Shown here: positions 40,446-53,135 of the stretch, one piece after another
How the letters are laid out: each line of letters opens with the position of its first letter
Numbering within the stretch: the first letter of the stretch is position 1
DNA from: Earliella scabrosa
Lineage: Eukaryota > Basidiomycota > Agaricomycetes > Polyporales > Polyporaceae
Reading direction: 5' to 3'
Assembly: GCA_022605405.1 (NCBI GenBank)
Contig: JABYQQ010000001.1
Span: forward strand, 1,426,001-1,490,000
DNA length: 64,000 nucleotides
Made by a program: the position numbers and the translations under genes
Notes under the pieces: model-generated
Told to the model about the DNA's origin: nothing
The model's database searches: none
Seen by the model: only the letters and a program-made list of their open reading frames with translations

Positions 40446-43400
40446 ATGCCCTCGCTCGCCGTCCCTAATGCGCCGAGTCTCGTACTTCCCCCACTCTCTG
40501 CTCCCAACCTCTCGATACCGGAGCCTTCTCCGACGGGGATATCCCCAACTTACTACCTTCTGGGACAGTACTCTGACGAAGACAATTTACAGTCCGCTCG
40601 TGGGCACTTGCAAGCTCTTGTTTCGAGGGAAGAAGTCGAGGAGCACCATGCAGTATGGAAGCAGATCAATGGCACGCACAATGACCTCGTTTCCAGTCGC
40701 ATCAAGGACAAAGCCGGTGAGTCGTTTTGGTAGACCAGATATGTACCTTGTGACTAATCGCAAGGGGTCGCAGACAAGCGCCTGAGCAAAATGCGCGAAA
40801 ACAACGAGAAGCTCGACGGGGCGTCGAAGGCGATATGGGAGACGAACTCGTATCCAAACAATGTCCAGGGAATCTCCACCAGCACCAACACGTTCTTCGA
40901 CAAGACTCCGACCCTCCTGAAGGCGCTGGACAGGGTGGGAGAAATACACCCATTCGCTGGAGGTGAGTACTGTTCGGTAAGGCTATGCCATGCACCCACC
41001 GATAACTGCAATCCATTCCAAAAGTTGCAATCCTTGCGTTCAAGGCGGTATATGAACTGGAGCTCAAGCGAAGGGAAAACGACAAGAAGATCCTGGCTGT
41101 CTACGCAGAGATGCGGGACATGATGGCCGCACTCGCACAGTACGTTGTTTCGCTCCCTATTACTATGGGGATCATCCGACGCCTACACCCGCCTCAAGAT
41201 TGCGCACCGTCAAGAGCGAAGACGAGGTCGGGCCAGACGGCGTCTCGATCAAGTCCCGCATGACACACCTTGTTCAGGAGACCGCGGACGACATCAAGAA
41301 GTGCGCGAGTTCGTGCGACACATACCTCAAGAAGAAGCTCGTCGTGAAGGTCCTCACATGCGCGAAGTGGGAGCATCTCCTGTCCAAATTCGCGGGCCAC
41401 TTTCACAAGCGGCGGACTGAGTTCGAATTTGCGCTCTCCATCCACACGGGATTAGGGGTGGACAAGGCGAACGCGAAGCTCGATGACCTCGGAGAGGCCA
41501 CAAAGCAGATACAAGAGCGGTTTGTCTTATCATCGGCTCATTTGAAAGGTCATCTCCCTTACTGGTTTTCTGCTACAGGATGGATACTATGATGCACTTC
41601 TTTCAGACAGCGATCTCACCGGAGCAGAAAGAGATTTCCGCACGCGTCAAGGATAAGGGCGGGGCTCAGGCGGTCATGGAGAATGACCGTCTCCTGCGGG
41701 AGCTGGTAGATCTCTACCGTAGCTCCGACGCAGCGACGGAGGCGAGCGGTGCACGGGTCCGACGCGACGTAGCAGTCGATGTTGAGGAGCTGAGGCTGGA
41801 GATCCGAGAAGACGTCGAGATTGCGGTCCAACGCAATGCCGACACGTTCTCGCGCAAGTTTGAGATGCAGCGCAAGCTAATCGTGGATGAGCTCTCACGC
41901 GTAGTTCATCGCGAAGGAGACAGGATCATCGACGCGATCACTGGTGGTCCTCATGATAGGATTATTGACCCTGTAAGTGCTGGTGAGCGCCCACATGTGC
42001 AACGCCCTGCTCACTTCGTTGGACAGGATCTGCACGCGATCTGGAAAGAGATGGTCGGTATCACCATCCAGTACGACTTCACCTCTACCATCCTGACGTG
42101 CGTTCCTCCTAGGGCTGGCGAGGTAGCACCAAGGCCCGCCACTTTGTCTTGGCCCTGCGCGACTCCTTCCGAGAGAGAATGGAGGAGCAAAAGCGCAGCG
42201 ACGGCCTTGAAGCACCCCGCATACAGGAACGGGATGAGTGGGCATTGGAGTGGATCAATGTCACCCGGTTACAGCCCATCGTCGAAGCCTTCGATGACGA
42301 CGCATCCAACTTTATCACAGTCACCGAGGCAAATGACTTCACAACTGCTCGCCCGAGGGATTGGAGGTGCGGGTCTTCAGACCACTCGGGTACACTTCAC
42401 AAGGCTGAATCGTCCCGCTTGTGTTTAGCTTGATACACTGGCTAGCATACTGGGCCGTCGGTGAGCTAGGACTCACCATACGCGTGGAAACAACACGATG
42501 CTAAGTGGGCCAATAGGTTGGCAGTACGCGGCGACCATGTATCGGGACAAGATCAACCATGTATTCGCCAAGATGTTCTCCCTCAAGGCACACATCCATC
42601 CTGCCGTACGAAGCTCTGTAGACACGTACCTGCACACCGTCTGGACTGGTGTATCGGAGCTCACTTCTGCAGTCGACCCGTACTACCCACCTGAAGGTTT
42701 GCGCGAGAAGTTCCAGAGTTACATCGATGACGAAGAGCGACGCTTGCGTGAAGGCTTGGAAGCGGTGAGATACGACATCGATGCAATGGACACCTTGGTG
42801 CTCGTCACTGGACCAGGGCGTATTGAGAAGGTGCGTAACGTCGAGATTGACCCTGTGACTTAGCTAAACGTGGCGCAGTATGTGTTCCCCATGCTGTACC
42901 TCTTGCTCAAGAAGGATTACGAAGTCATGAGGCTCGCCCGAAAAAAGGTCGTCAGCAAGGACGAGCTGTGGGATGCTGCTGATACAATAGAGTGGGTTCT
43001 CCAAGCTGTCGACTTCCGCTACAAGGACCTCCAAGGTACTGTATCTATGACGCACCCGTATGCCACTATTTTTTGACCCATTCGCCCACAGATATCTTCC
43101 GCCAACAGAAGCTGGACCCGCATCAGCAGTTCAAAGGTTTCGCTTGTGGATTGGTGAGGATCCTCCTCTTGGGCCACCGTTCCCGTAAAGACGATAGTGA
43201 CAATATGCTGCAGTTCGAACATTGGCGCAACTCTGATGGTCTATGGAACCGTAATGCGGAGTTCCAAGACCATGTCTACAATGAAGAGGAAGAAGCCCAA
43301 GACGTCCGGCCGGAAGACATCCTGAATTACCCACTCGATAGCGATGACTTGTTCGATCCCTCTGGATACGATGCTCCCGGGTTCGCTCCGACCAAGATAG

Positions 43401-45175
43401 ACATGAGTTCCCGATGGCCTCTGCGAGCTGTGTACGTCTTGTCACATGTGCGTTTCAGATAGTATGGTACTAACTTATCCTAACGGTTTGGACTGCAGGC
43501 TAGGTTCATGGTGTGGCTTCCTGTCAAAAGGCGACATCTATCCCTGCCAGCCGATGATGTCATTACATATTCATGCGACGGACGACACACATTTCGAGGC
43601 AACCTCAAGCACGCCCAATGGTACCTCCTTCACGCTCTCGGGAGCACAACGGCTTGACCGGGACGGCTACGTGTGCTTCACCTTTGCTATCCGATACGCC
43701 GCTCGATTCGACCCAATCTACTTCCGCGGATACATCCATGACAACGGTACGACGCTGACGGGCGTATGGGGAAGCACGCCAGAGGCGTGCCAGGAGGCGG
43801 CGATGGACAGGTCGCTTGACTCCGACAGCGATGACACGCTCGTCAGCTCCTCCACGGCGGACCGGTTCATCTTCAAGCGTCTTCCGGCGTCGTTCATGTG
43901 CTGCCGTCCCGATCCTGTGGAGTTCCAAATGAACAAGACGCGGGCACGGTGGAAGTACGCGCTGACGGCTGTGCAAGAGATAGTTGGTATGCAGCTGTGC
44001 ACATGGTCGTACTTCAAGAGGAGGAGGGACAACCGCAAGCGGTACATCGAGCTGCTCATCCGGCTCAACTACGGGGAACTGAACGAGGAGGAGCAGTGGG
44101 AGTTGGCGCGGATCCGGCAGACCCTCACCGCGGCCGACGCACGACTGTACGAGACGCGATACGATTACGAGCTCAGAACGACCCCCATCCATCTGTGAGT
44201 CGCCGCACCTTTCCTTCCGTCCTCAAGTGTGTTCAACTCATCATCCGCTTCAGTGACGTTACTTGCGATCACTGCGAGAGCACGATCATCGGTCCACGCA
44301 TCGTCTGTCTCGACTGCGATTCTGCCAAGACGCTGAACCTCTGCGACGATCCACGCTGTCGAGACAGCACCGTGGACACCGAGAAACGCTCCGACCTTCC
44401 AGCGCCGCACCTCCCAGGCCACGCCGTGTTCAAGGTGCGCGCGATGATGCATCTGCGCGAGTTCGGGAAGATGGACAAGGCGGCGCGCGCGGCGCTCAAG
44501 AAGGCGAGGGCGACCTTCGACGACGTCGCGGAGCTCCTGGAAGACGAGCGCTCGGTCACCCATAGCCCGGACGTCTTACTCAACACCCACAGGCACAGCC
44601 GAACCGCGAAAATCGTTCAGGCGAAGCTGTCCTGTGTGGTGTGCAAGCAGCGGGTGTCGAAGCCATGCTGGTCCTGCATCGCATGCCAAGGTGCGTCATT
44701 ATTACACCTCCTCATCTGGGCGAGTGTTAATACTGGAGCAGACGATGTGTTCATATGCCTCGCGTGCGACGCCAAAGGCGCGCTCACAGTCGGCACGCAC
44801 AACAAGCTGCACCCACTCGTCCGGTGCCAAGACGAAACACACTACGGCCCGCTCAGCGTCGAGCAGCGGCTCGAGCAGCTCGAGGGGCGGCTCGCGAGCA
44901 TGGAGCACCGGTTCGAGGGCATGGATGCGCGGTTTGGCGCGATGGAGGGGCGGTTCGGGGCGGTGGAGGCGCGCGTGGGGGCGATGGACGAGAAGCTGGG
45001 ACGGATCGAGAAGACATTGGACGAGATGTGGACGCGGTCGAGAAAGCTCGCGAGCTCGCGGCGGGCGCAGTCGATCAACGTCTCGGCTTCTCATGGAGGG
45101 TATCCGCGCCCGTTACCGCCCATGCCTATCTCACCTCCTGGGGGATGGACGTTGCGGGACTCCCCATCCCCATAA
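40446..45175 (+). CDS. Giant multidomain protein: helical N-terminal domain, EF-hand, ZZ-like zinc finger, coiled coil
   Basis: Fifteen exons between 40446 and 45175 sum to 3921 nt, giving 1306 residues. The start ATG gives MPSLAVPNAPSLVLPPLSAP. Residues of about 60-300 are helical; a central HPFAGVAILAFKAVYELELK, then RRENDKKILAVYAEMRDMM, resembles the helical N-terminal domains (Goodbye-like) of fungal STAND proteins, from memory. A single EF-hand loop (DDDASNFITVTE) is at about residues 500-511, followed by SLIHWLAYWAVGW. A WCGFLSKGDIYPCQPMMSLH block and a beta-rich region follow. Near residue 1020 a ZZ-like finger has CDHCES and CLDCDS, then CVVCKQ, CWSCIACQ and CLACD. The C-terminus is a heptad-repeat coiled coil. 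No NTPase core is present. A calcium-responsive scaffold or adaptor is inferred; the true role is unknown. Confidence 0.82.
44866..45020 (+). repeat. 21-bp coding repeat (heptad units)
   Basis: About seven imperfect 21-bp units encode heptads such as RLEQLEG, RLASMEH, RFEGMDA, RFGAMEG, RFGAVEA and RVGAMDE. Arg/Lys and hydrophobic positions recur every seven residues, so the DNA repeat builds the terminal coiled coil directly. Confidence 0.85.
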
Positions 45176-45290
45176 TCATTATCCAATCCGTTTGAACAGA
45201 TACGAGGTGTGGCGGTAGCACAGTCAACAGCGAGCACTCATCATGTCAGGTTGTCTGTCATTGCAGTCTACTAGAGTGTGTGCACGACTA

Positions 45291-47441
45291 TCAAGCCTTC
45301 TCCGATGCAGATGGTGACGGGGTCTGCAACGCTCTATGCCGTCGCCGTCGCCAAAGCAGGGTGACCGAGGTCAAGAAGCAGCTGAAGCCAATGAAGGCCA
45401 TGATCTGGCAGATTACGCACGTCGATGAGACTTCCTTGCACAGGGGTGGGAAATGTTTACTTACCCCACTGAACAGAGCCGGCCTCCACCATATATAGTC
45501 CCCCGTTAACAAGGCTCCATCGATCGGAGTACCTAAGAAAAAATCCTCAGCACGACACGAACCGTGTCAGGATGGCTATGGTGAATGCATACCGATGAGA
45601 CTGCCGATACCTATTGAGTCAATGGGTCGAATCGCCGTAAGTAGCTGCACTATCCACACGGTTACCGAACGAAGCGCGTACGCACCGACGAAGAAGAATG
45701 CTACGCCCATACGCGCCCTATATGCGTTCATGAGCAACGTCCACCGATGCTAGAAAAAGTCAGCCTCACCCAAGCTCAGAGAGATCTTCAGTCAGGTTCG
45801 CGAGGAAGGGTCCGAGTAGGCCGACATCTATGGGGCTCTCTCTCAACGTGAGTCCCCCCTCTGATGGTGTTGCACTTACAGACTCCCGAGAAGAAGCCGT
45901 AGATGATGGCAAAGACAACGAAGCTTGCGACGCTGCCCAGCCCGATCATGGCGAGGATGAGCACCACACAGATGAAGACGGAAGCGAGGAGCATGTTATC
46001 CACCCCCAGTTGGTTCGCGACGAAGCCTGGAGCGAGACGGCCCAGGAAGCTGCACGCATTCATAATCACCAGCTATATGCGCTTTAGTTGGAGTTCCAAA
46101 TAACACAGCAATGACGAGTGCGAACATACTGCGTTGAAAGAAAATGTCTTGTTGAGACCGTGCGTGAGGGCGTCGAGCTGGAGGTAGAATAGTGGGAAGT
46201 AGAATCCTGCGACGAACGTCGACATGCTGTTCGCAAACGGTACGTTAGTCGAGCATGTCCACAGCCCCGATGGACACTTGCAGCCGCTGGGAACTCACCC
46301 ACAGAACGCGAACACATACGGCCTATCTTTTACGAACCTCCTTACAGCCTTACGCAGGTCGATATGATTCTTCGGTGGTTCAACCCTGGTACGCATCAGC
46401 AGGCAAGCGATGAGGAGCAGCCCAGAGACCAGGCCCGCGTTTGCGCGCGCCGCGATCGCGAACCCGATAGACGGCTTGTTCAGCGTGTTGTTCAGCATGA
46501 GCGGGTGGATGACAGCGCCTAGGGACGAACCCGAGGCGACGATCGTCATGGCGAGCGCGCGTCGCTTCTGGAAGTACTGCGAGAGGATGGCGATGCTAGG
46601 GATGTAGAGCATTCCGGCTCCAATCCCGGCGGCGATACCTTGGCTGAGGAGGATCTGGGGGGAGTCAGTGGAGGATGGGTGTCGGGGGCCAAGTACTCGC
46701 GCACCTGGTAGTAAGCGTCGGGCTTCGCTAGCGAGTGCATGAAGAGTGAGAAAGACTGTATCAGCGACCCTCCCCAGAGGACATGGTAGCTAGACAGAGG
46801 AGCGATCATGAGCTCCTGCATCTCAGAGGTAGCACTCGGTCTCGTACAAATATCCACGATCGTATAGACGACCGACGACAATACCGGCGGAGACAACCAA
46901 AAGTGAGTTGATGCTTCCAATCCAGCTATCGAAACGTGAGTAAGTTTGATACCATCGATACGTAGTGGAGAGTACAAGGGCGATCTGTGCGTACGAGATT
47001 GCAGAAGACGATTGGTGGCTCAAGTACACTCGCTTGTAGTAGTCTGTAAAGAAATGAGTCACGGTTTGGTTGTCCTGCATTCAGGACGTAACCCACCTTG
47101 GTAGACACCGAAAGAAGTCGTGTAGCTACAGGCATTAACATGCGTCAACAAGGTGCTTGATATGGTTGATCAACCACTGACCCGAATGCGCATATTTGGA
47201 CAAGAAACCTGGTTCACAACAGCGTCACTCCGGAGTCCGTTGCAAAGTCAGAGCAGATAACAACATACGCTCCGGCTACAGTTGACCAAGCGGCAAAGCC
47301 GCCTTCGGGGAAGGCTGTTTGCTCGACCACAGAGGGAGGCGTTTGAGGCCTGGACGCAGCCTCGACAGTGGTACTCACGTCGGACTTCTGGACGGCGTCC
47401 GAGATGACGGTCTTGCTGTCTCCGATGTTGGCTTGAGACAT
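45291..47441 (-). CDS. MFS transporter, monocarboxylate-porter-like
   Basis: This is a multi-exon gene whose start ATG at 47441 gives MSQANIGDSKTVISDAVQKS and whose stop is at 45291. The N-terminal 45 residues are cytosolic and disordered. Twelve-helix MFS landmarks follow: EGGFAAWSTVAGAFLVQICA, SYTTSFGVYQ-like sequence, WIGSINSLLVVSAGIVVGRL, YDRGY, QGIAAGIGAGMLYIPSIAI, YFQKRRALAMTIVASGSSLG and AVIHPLM. The second half has FLGRLAPGFVANQLGVDNML and GIGSLIGTPIDGALLTGDY, ending RRRRHRALQTPSPSASEKA. This pattern matches the fungal MCT/Mch family of plasma-membrane or vacuolar carriers for monocarboxylates or related organic acids. The substrate is not deducible. Exon 1 ends at 47269; the last exon encodes MAFIGFSCFLTSVTLLW and the basic tail. 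Confidence 0.88.
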
Positions 47442-48071
47442 CCTCGCTTTGATGTGCCTCAAAGGCTTGGTCAGGAGGAACGGATGGTGTCCGATTGAAC
47501 GCCAGCAAGAGTCGCGAGCTTCTTATAGTGCTGGTTCAAGCCGCGTACAGTCAGCTTCGTCCTATGTATGTATCAGCGGGGCCTATAGAACAGTGAGACC
47601 ACGGCGAACCGCCTGCCGGATCACAATCAGCGCTCCGCCAGCGCACCTTCTTCGTTCGCACGACTCCCACTTCGCGCGTTCAACGGCATGCATGGCCGAT
47701 GCAACGAGGCCTCGAGTGCACAACGGTTGAACAACGTCTGGCAGAGAGTGCAAACTTAGTAATTAACCGTACAAGCCGTGCCCGAGATCAGAGACTGACT
47801 TTGTACTGACCTCTGCTCTATGGAGTCGTCCGTACTTCAAGTGGGATGGATCCTGAATTTGCAAGATTGTTGTACTCCGAATATTGACCGTCGCTGCCTT
47901 GCATGCAGGTAAGGGCGCTTCACTCTTGGGCGCGTGCTGAGAAATAAGGCCACCGTATGGTGCCCACAGTGGTGACTCACTGGGGGGGTGGTGACCCTTC
48001 CTCGTCCTCGAGGCCGAGGCATGAGGATGGCCAACGCGATGAACCCATGGGGCATCCACAGACCACTCTTG
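47442..48071. other. Intergenic region left of the fold-back element
   Basis: Presumed promoter of the transporter gene and spacer. No gene was seen. Confidence 0.4.
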
Positions 48072-49165
48072 CTACAGCTGTTTTCCTTTCGTTTGCCGTT
48101 CAAACTCCGACGACGCGAGACGCGGAAAATTCAGATAATTCATGAAACTCGTTGGGGCTCAATCTCATGCACAAACCGCACCTGGTGTGTATGTCAAAGG
48201 GCTGCGAGAGGCTCCCACATAGTCGGCGAAGTTGAACGGAGGTCGTGCGGTCCGTTTGACGTGAGTTACGGATGCCATGTCATGCGGAGTAAGATCTGTG
48301 TGGAGATGGCGTGTCTTCGAGTTCATAGAGATCGTTAGCAGTCCTGAGGCGTTTCTCCTCGTGCTCAAGTGTGTAATTGACGGAGAGCCATGCTAATTCT
48401 AATGCTCGTATGCGATAGTTCGAGCTCAGGTCGTGCTCTCGTCTACAAACTAACAAGCGCTCATGCTAAAGAGTAAGAACAGGGAGGCTCAGGGTTGCAC
48501 CGTGCTTTGTCCATGCATATAGATGCTTGCGCAGGTAGCCGTGCATGAAAAAGCATCTCATGAAGAGGTGTCTCGAGCAATGTGAGTACTTACACTCAAG
48601 ACAGACACTTACTACTATTACTCTGGCATTCCTACGATGTCAGCCACCAGTATCTTGAGTAGGGAGGTTTTCCGGGTCTAATATCGTCATCTTTGTGGCC
48701 TAGGACAAAGAAAGCATAGTCCAGGATGGCTTGAGAGTGTACAGAGTTCAGCCGCTACGGTGCTACCGTCCACGGTAGTATGTAAGCGCCCGATGACGCT
48801 GTTGGTGAGAGGAGGAAAATCCACTCTTGCAAGGATGATACGTCGTTGATTCCCCTTCATGTTCATCGCACGCACTACGCAGAGAGTATATTTATAGTGC
48901 TGATGGACCATAGAGATGAATATGTACCTCCGACTGTCTGTGACCACATTGCCCACACTGAACGTCCGTACCTCACGTCAAACGGACCGCACGACCTCCG
49001 TTCAACTTCGCCGACTATGTGGGAGCCTCTCGCAGCCCTTTGACATACACACCAGGTGCCATTTGTGCATGAGATTGAGCCCCAACGAGTTTCATGAATT
49101 ATCTGAATTTTCCGCGTCTCGCGTCGTCGGAGTTTGAACGGCAAACGAAAGGAAAACAGCTGTAG
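48072..49165. mobile_element. Fold-back element with 201-bp terminal inverted repeats
   Basis: The arms at 48072-48272 and 48965-49165 are inverted copies of equal length, starting CTACAGCTGTTTTCC. I count about three mismatches over 201 bp (for example CAAACCGCACC against CAAATGGCACC). The 692-bp centre has no coding signal. The total is 1094 bp. No clear target-site duplication is visible at the outer ends. It could be a MITE-like or fold-back transposon, or an inverted segmental duplication. Confidence 0.85.
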
Positions 49166-49692
49166 TGGGAAATGAGACTTCGAAAATCGGATGGACGGGC
49201 ACGCGCGCATTTGTACCACGGCCGCAGAGGGGATGTCTATTGAGGACCTCCCGCATATATCCGCATACACATTTTATGAAGTCGAGCAAAAGCGATCGAT
49301 GCAGGTTGCATATATAGGATACATACATATGCTCTGGGGGTGGATAACTTCTATGCAACGAACTGAAGACACACCTGCAGGCCAACTCGTATTGAACGTT
49401 CTTCCTGTATGCCGCCTCCCCGTCCTTCCTGAAACCTCGACGATGTATGGGTCCCTTGCATCTTGCAGAGGCTTGAACATAGATGTGTGATGACTGTGTG
49501 AGCGATGCTGGGCGCTGTAGGATCAAGGCGATGGTGATGGCTCAGGTCAAGACGCGTTCGAGCAATATGGGCGCGTCAGATTGGAAACAGCTTCGTCCTC
49601 GACCACCTCTTTGCTCTCTCACATCATCTACCTCTCTCGCTGTCCTTGGTGACACGCTGGCGTTCTCTCCTGTGCTCTAGGCGGACCGTGAC
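49166..49692. other. Intergenic region right of the fold-back element
   Basis: Presumed promoter and 5' UTR of the Rab-GAP gene. No TATA box or gene was recognised. Confidence 0.4.
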
Positions 49693-52496
49693 ATGGCGGA
49701 CCGCGATGAGACAGCGAAGGCGCTCACGCCCATAACGACCAATATTGCTACCCATGCGGACTCCGACAAGCCAGACACCTCCGACCTTCCGACGGTCGTC
49801 GCCACGAAACCTCCAACGGAGTTGGGCGTGAACAAGGGAGATGAAGCGCAAGAGTCTGTCGTCTCGGAGGCAACAGCGGGACAACAGGAATCTACCACTG
49901 CGGTCGAACCGTCGACGACGGAGGAGGTCGAGGCAGAAGCATTCTCCACCCCCGAGTTTAAAGATGAGTCTCTACCTTCGCCAGAGCTCACCAACATCCC
50001 CCTCTCGCCGGCCGACCCAACGCCATCACAGTCAACCGCCGCACCTCCGTTCGTGACCGCCGCTCATCCTCTTGAGTTGTCTTCCGAGGACAAGGTATCA
50101 ACCTCGTCCGCAGCGGAGGCATCTGCACGCCGCTCGACATCGGCGTCGACACGACCTCGCCCACTCTCAAAGACCACATCTTCTTCAGGCGCAGGTCTCG
50201 ATTCTCTCCTTTCTCCTACAGAAACGGAAGCCAAGACCTCGAAACACGAATCGGTAGCTGCCTCCGACGTGACCGACGATGACTCGACACGCTTCTCCAC
50301 TGTCCCACTCAGCGCGCGACAAAGTCTTGCTCCGACGCCCAAGACCGCAGTCTCAAGCGCTTTCAACGACCTCCACACCGTCGACGAAGGCACCGGGTCG
50401 GAGGAGAGCACGCTGGTGGAAGACTGGCGACAGCACAAGAAGACCGCGTCAAATTCGACCATCCTCTCGGCGAACAATGTGCCGTATCTCATGTCGAAGC
50501 TCGGAGGTGCCGCAACTGTGGTGGGCGAGGATGGCCAGCCGCGATCACGACCAAGCAGCCTGCTGGGGACGCAACAGCTCAAGGAGGGGTTTCATCACAA
50601 GCAGAGCGAGGAGAGCTACGTTGATCCGGAGACGACTGTGGATTGGGGTGCGTCGCGTCGTGTTTACTTTGGTGATCGTTGGGTAACATGTTATGTACGT
50701 AGACTTCTGGGGCCAAGTTATCAATGGTGCATATACTTGGTTCATGCGTCTTGAGCCACGGTCGTGCTGAAGGTATGACTTGCAGACTATCAGGGCTTCG
50801 CTTCAGCACACCCCGAACAGCTCGCGAAGGCGATCGAGCGGGGCATTCCCAAAACACTACGCGGTATGATATGGCAGCTAATGTAGGTATGCCTATATGC
50901 TGTCCTCGAGCGTTGCATGGGATGACTGAGTTGCATTTGCAGGTCGGCGTCGAAAGACCCGGAACTCGAGAATACATACCTCCGGTTACTGAAGGAGACC
51001 AGTCCACATGAGAAGTCGATCATGCGTGACCTCGGGAGGTGAGTATACACAGCATATAGTGACCTTCCCATAAATAAGTGACCGTCACAGGACATTTCCG
51101 CACCACGCCTTCTTCACCGACGGCCATGGCATTGGGCAGGAGAACCTGTTCAACGTGCTGAAAGCGTATTCACTGTGAGCCGTGCCCATGTCCAACGCCG
51201 AGGCGCACTGATCATCCACCAGATACGATCCTCAAGTCGGATACTGTCAAGGACTGCCGTTCATCGTCGCAATTCTCCTGCTCAATGTGAGTTCTATGTG
51301 GGCGTTAGCTGGCCATGCATCTCTGCTCACACCATGTCGTAGATGCCCGATGAAGAGGCGTTCTGTTTGCTTGTGCGATTGATGCACTCTTATGATCTCC
51401 GCGGACACTTCCTGCCCGAGATGCCCAAACTACAGCAACGACTGGTAAGCGCGCGTGTCTTCATAGAGTGAAGCACACACTGACGACATGGGTTCCTTGT
51501 AGTTCATGGTACGTCTCGGTGACACGTGTCTTTCCGATAGACCTGACCTGTCCGCAGTTCGAGCGATTGTTGGAAGAAGTGCTTCCTGTGCTCCACCTGC
51601 ACTTTGTCCGGCAAGGCATCAAGGCGAGCATGTACTGCTCACAATGGTTCCTGACCATGTTCAGCTATCGGTACAGACATTCCTATTCGCCGCGCGCGGT
51701 ACGACGGCTGACCGACCCGGTTCAGATTCCCGATGGACATTGTGTTCCGAATATACGACAACTGCCTGGCGAGCGGGATCGAAGCCATGTTCGCGTTCAG
51801 CATGGCGCTGCTGAGCAAGAACGAGACGACGCTGCTGACGATGAAGTTCGACCAGCTCATCGGCTTCCTGAATCAGCGCGTGTTCGAGGTGTACCGCGTG
51901 GGGCCCCCCGGGGACCCGTCGCAGCCGCCGCCGGCAGATGCGAGGTATCGCGTGGACGAGTTCGTGCAGGACGCATTCTCGCTCCGGATCACGCCGTTCA
52001 TGCTGGACAACTACGCGCACGAGTACGAGGAGCTCGTTCGAGCAAGGGACGCGCACAAGCTCGAGATGGAGAACCTCCGGAACACGAATCAGCGGCTGGC
52101 AGCCCAAGTGTGAGTGGCGCGGGAGGAGTCGGCGAGTGTGTGGTGCTGACTTGGCTTGGCTGGACGTGCAGGAAGAGCCTGGAGTCGTCGCTTGCGCAGC
52201 TGAACACGGAGCATTGTGAAGTTCTGGTATGTGCTGCGTGTATCGGTCGGGATATGTCCGTTAACGCGTGTGTTTCTTCGCAGAACGAGCTTGTGAGGTC
52301 GAGGCTACGACACGAAGAGCTCGAGTCGGAGCTCGTGCGGTACAAGCTCCTGTACGTGATCCGGTTGGGCGAGAATTCTCGTTATGCTGACGCGCGCTCC
52401 AGATACGCCGAGGCGATGCACCAGAGCGAGGACGCGATGTCCTCGCACCGCATCTCGCTCGTTAGCAAACGGGGGAGCAACAGCACGAACAACTGA
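49693..52496 (+). CDS. TBC-domain Rab GTPase-activating protein, Gyp5-like
   Basis: The first exon (49693-50647) encodes a disordered acidic and Ser/Thr-rich N-terminus of about 318 residues starting MADRDETAKALTPITTNIAT. Later exons encode a TBC domain: FWGQVINDY; ERGIPKTLRGMIWQLM; the arginine-finger block SIMRDLGRTFPHHAFF (I-x-x-D-x-x-R); the glutamine-finger block VGYCQGLPFIVAILL; SYDLRGHFLPEMPKL; and YCSQWFLTMFSYRFPMDIVF. A C-terminal coiled coil follows (YEELVRARDAHKLEMENLRN, then SLESSLAQLNTEHCEVLNEL). Both catalytic fingers are intact. Yeast Gyp5/Gyl1 stimulate GTP hydrolysis by Ypt1 and Sec4 in ER-Golgi and exocytic transport; the order of disordered N-terminus, TBC and coiled coil matches them. 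The total length is roughly 700 residues. Confidence 0.9.
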
Positions 52497-53135
52497 TACT
52501 GGATACTCACGACACACGCTCATGGTTCTTATGGTTTCACGTCCACCGGTCTCTCGCATTCTCTTGCATATCTCAGCACTCACGCCCCGTCGATGTCGTC
52601 GATGTTGTACTGGTCCGGTCCGCCCCTCGTTGCATGCATGTACGTTCCGCAAGTATACATTCCACGTAGAGTAATACAGGTGAGGTTATCGTATACCAGC
52701 AGCAGCCGCGCGATGGTCTGTGCCAGAGTCCTAGACGGTAAGATGCCGATGGTAGATGCCCTTCTCGGTCGAATCTAACGTCCGCCTGACTTCGGTTTCT
52801 CCCTCACGATGTGTTCAACTTCAAGCTTTTTCTTTTTTTCTTGTCTTTTTGCAAGTTCAAGCTTCAAGAGATGACGCTGAATGCTGAGGCCTGAGGCCTA
52901 AGGCCTGGGAGAGGACCTGAGCCGGGGACTGCCGTGGGACTTCCACGTGCACCAAGTGTTTCGACAGGTTTCAACGGAGTCCCACGGGCCACATTCCCAG
53001 ACACTCGACCGACGACCGTCACCTATAGTGTCGGTGCAACCCTTGAAGTTGTCTCTTGCAGGCGGCTTTCAAGTAAGCAAGGAGTCTGACGAGCGGATCG
53101 CATAAGTGGGTCTATTAACCACCACTTCTTCTAGC
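52497..53135. other. Intergenic region with pyrimidine tract
   Basis: No gene was seen. A poly-pyrimidine run (near 52827-52848) lies between two short inverted copies of an AGTTCAAGCTT-like word, and an AGGCCT-based repeat follows (GAGGCCTGAGGCCTAAGGCC near 52885). Confidence 0.45.
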
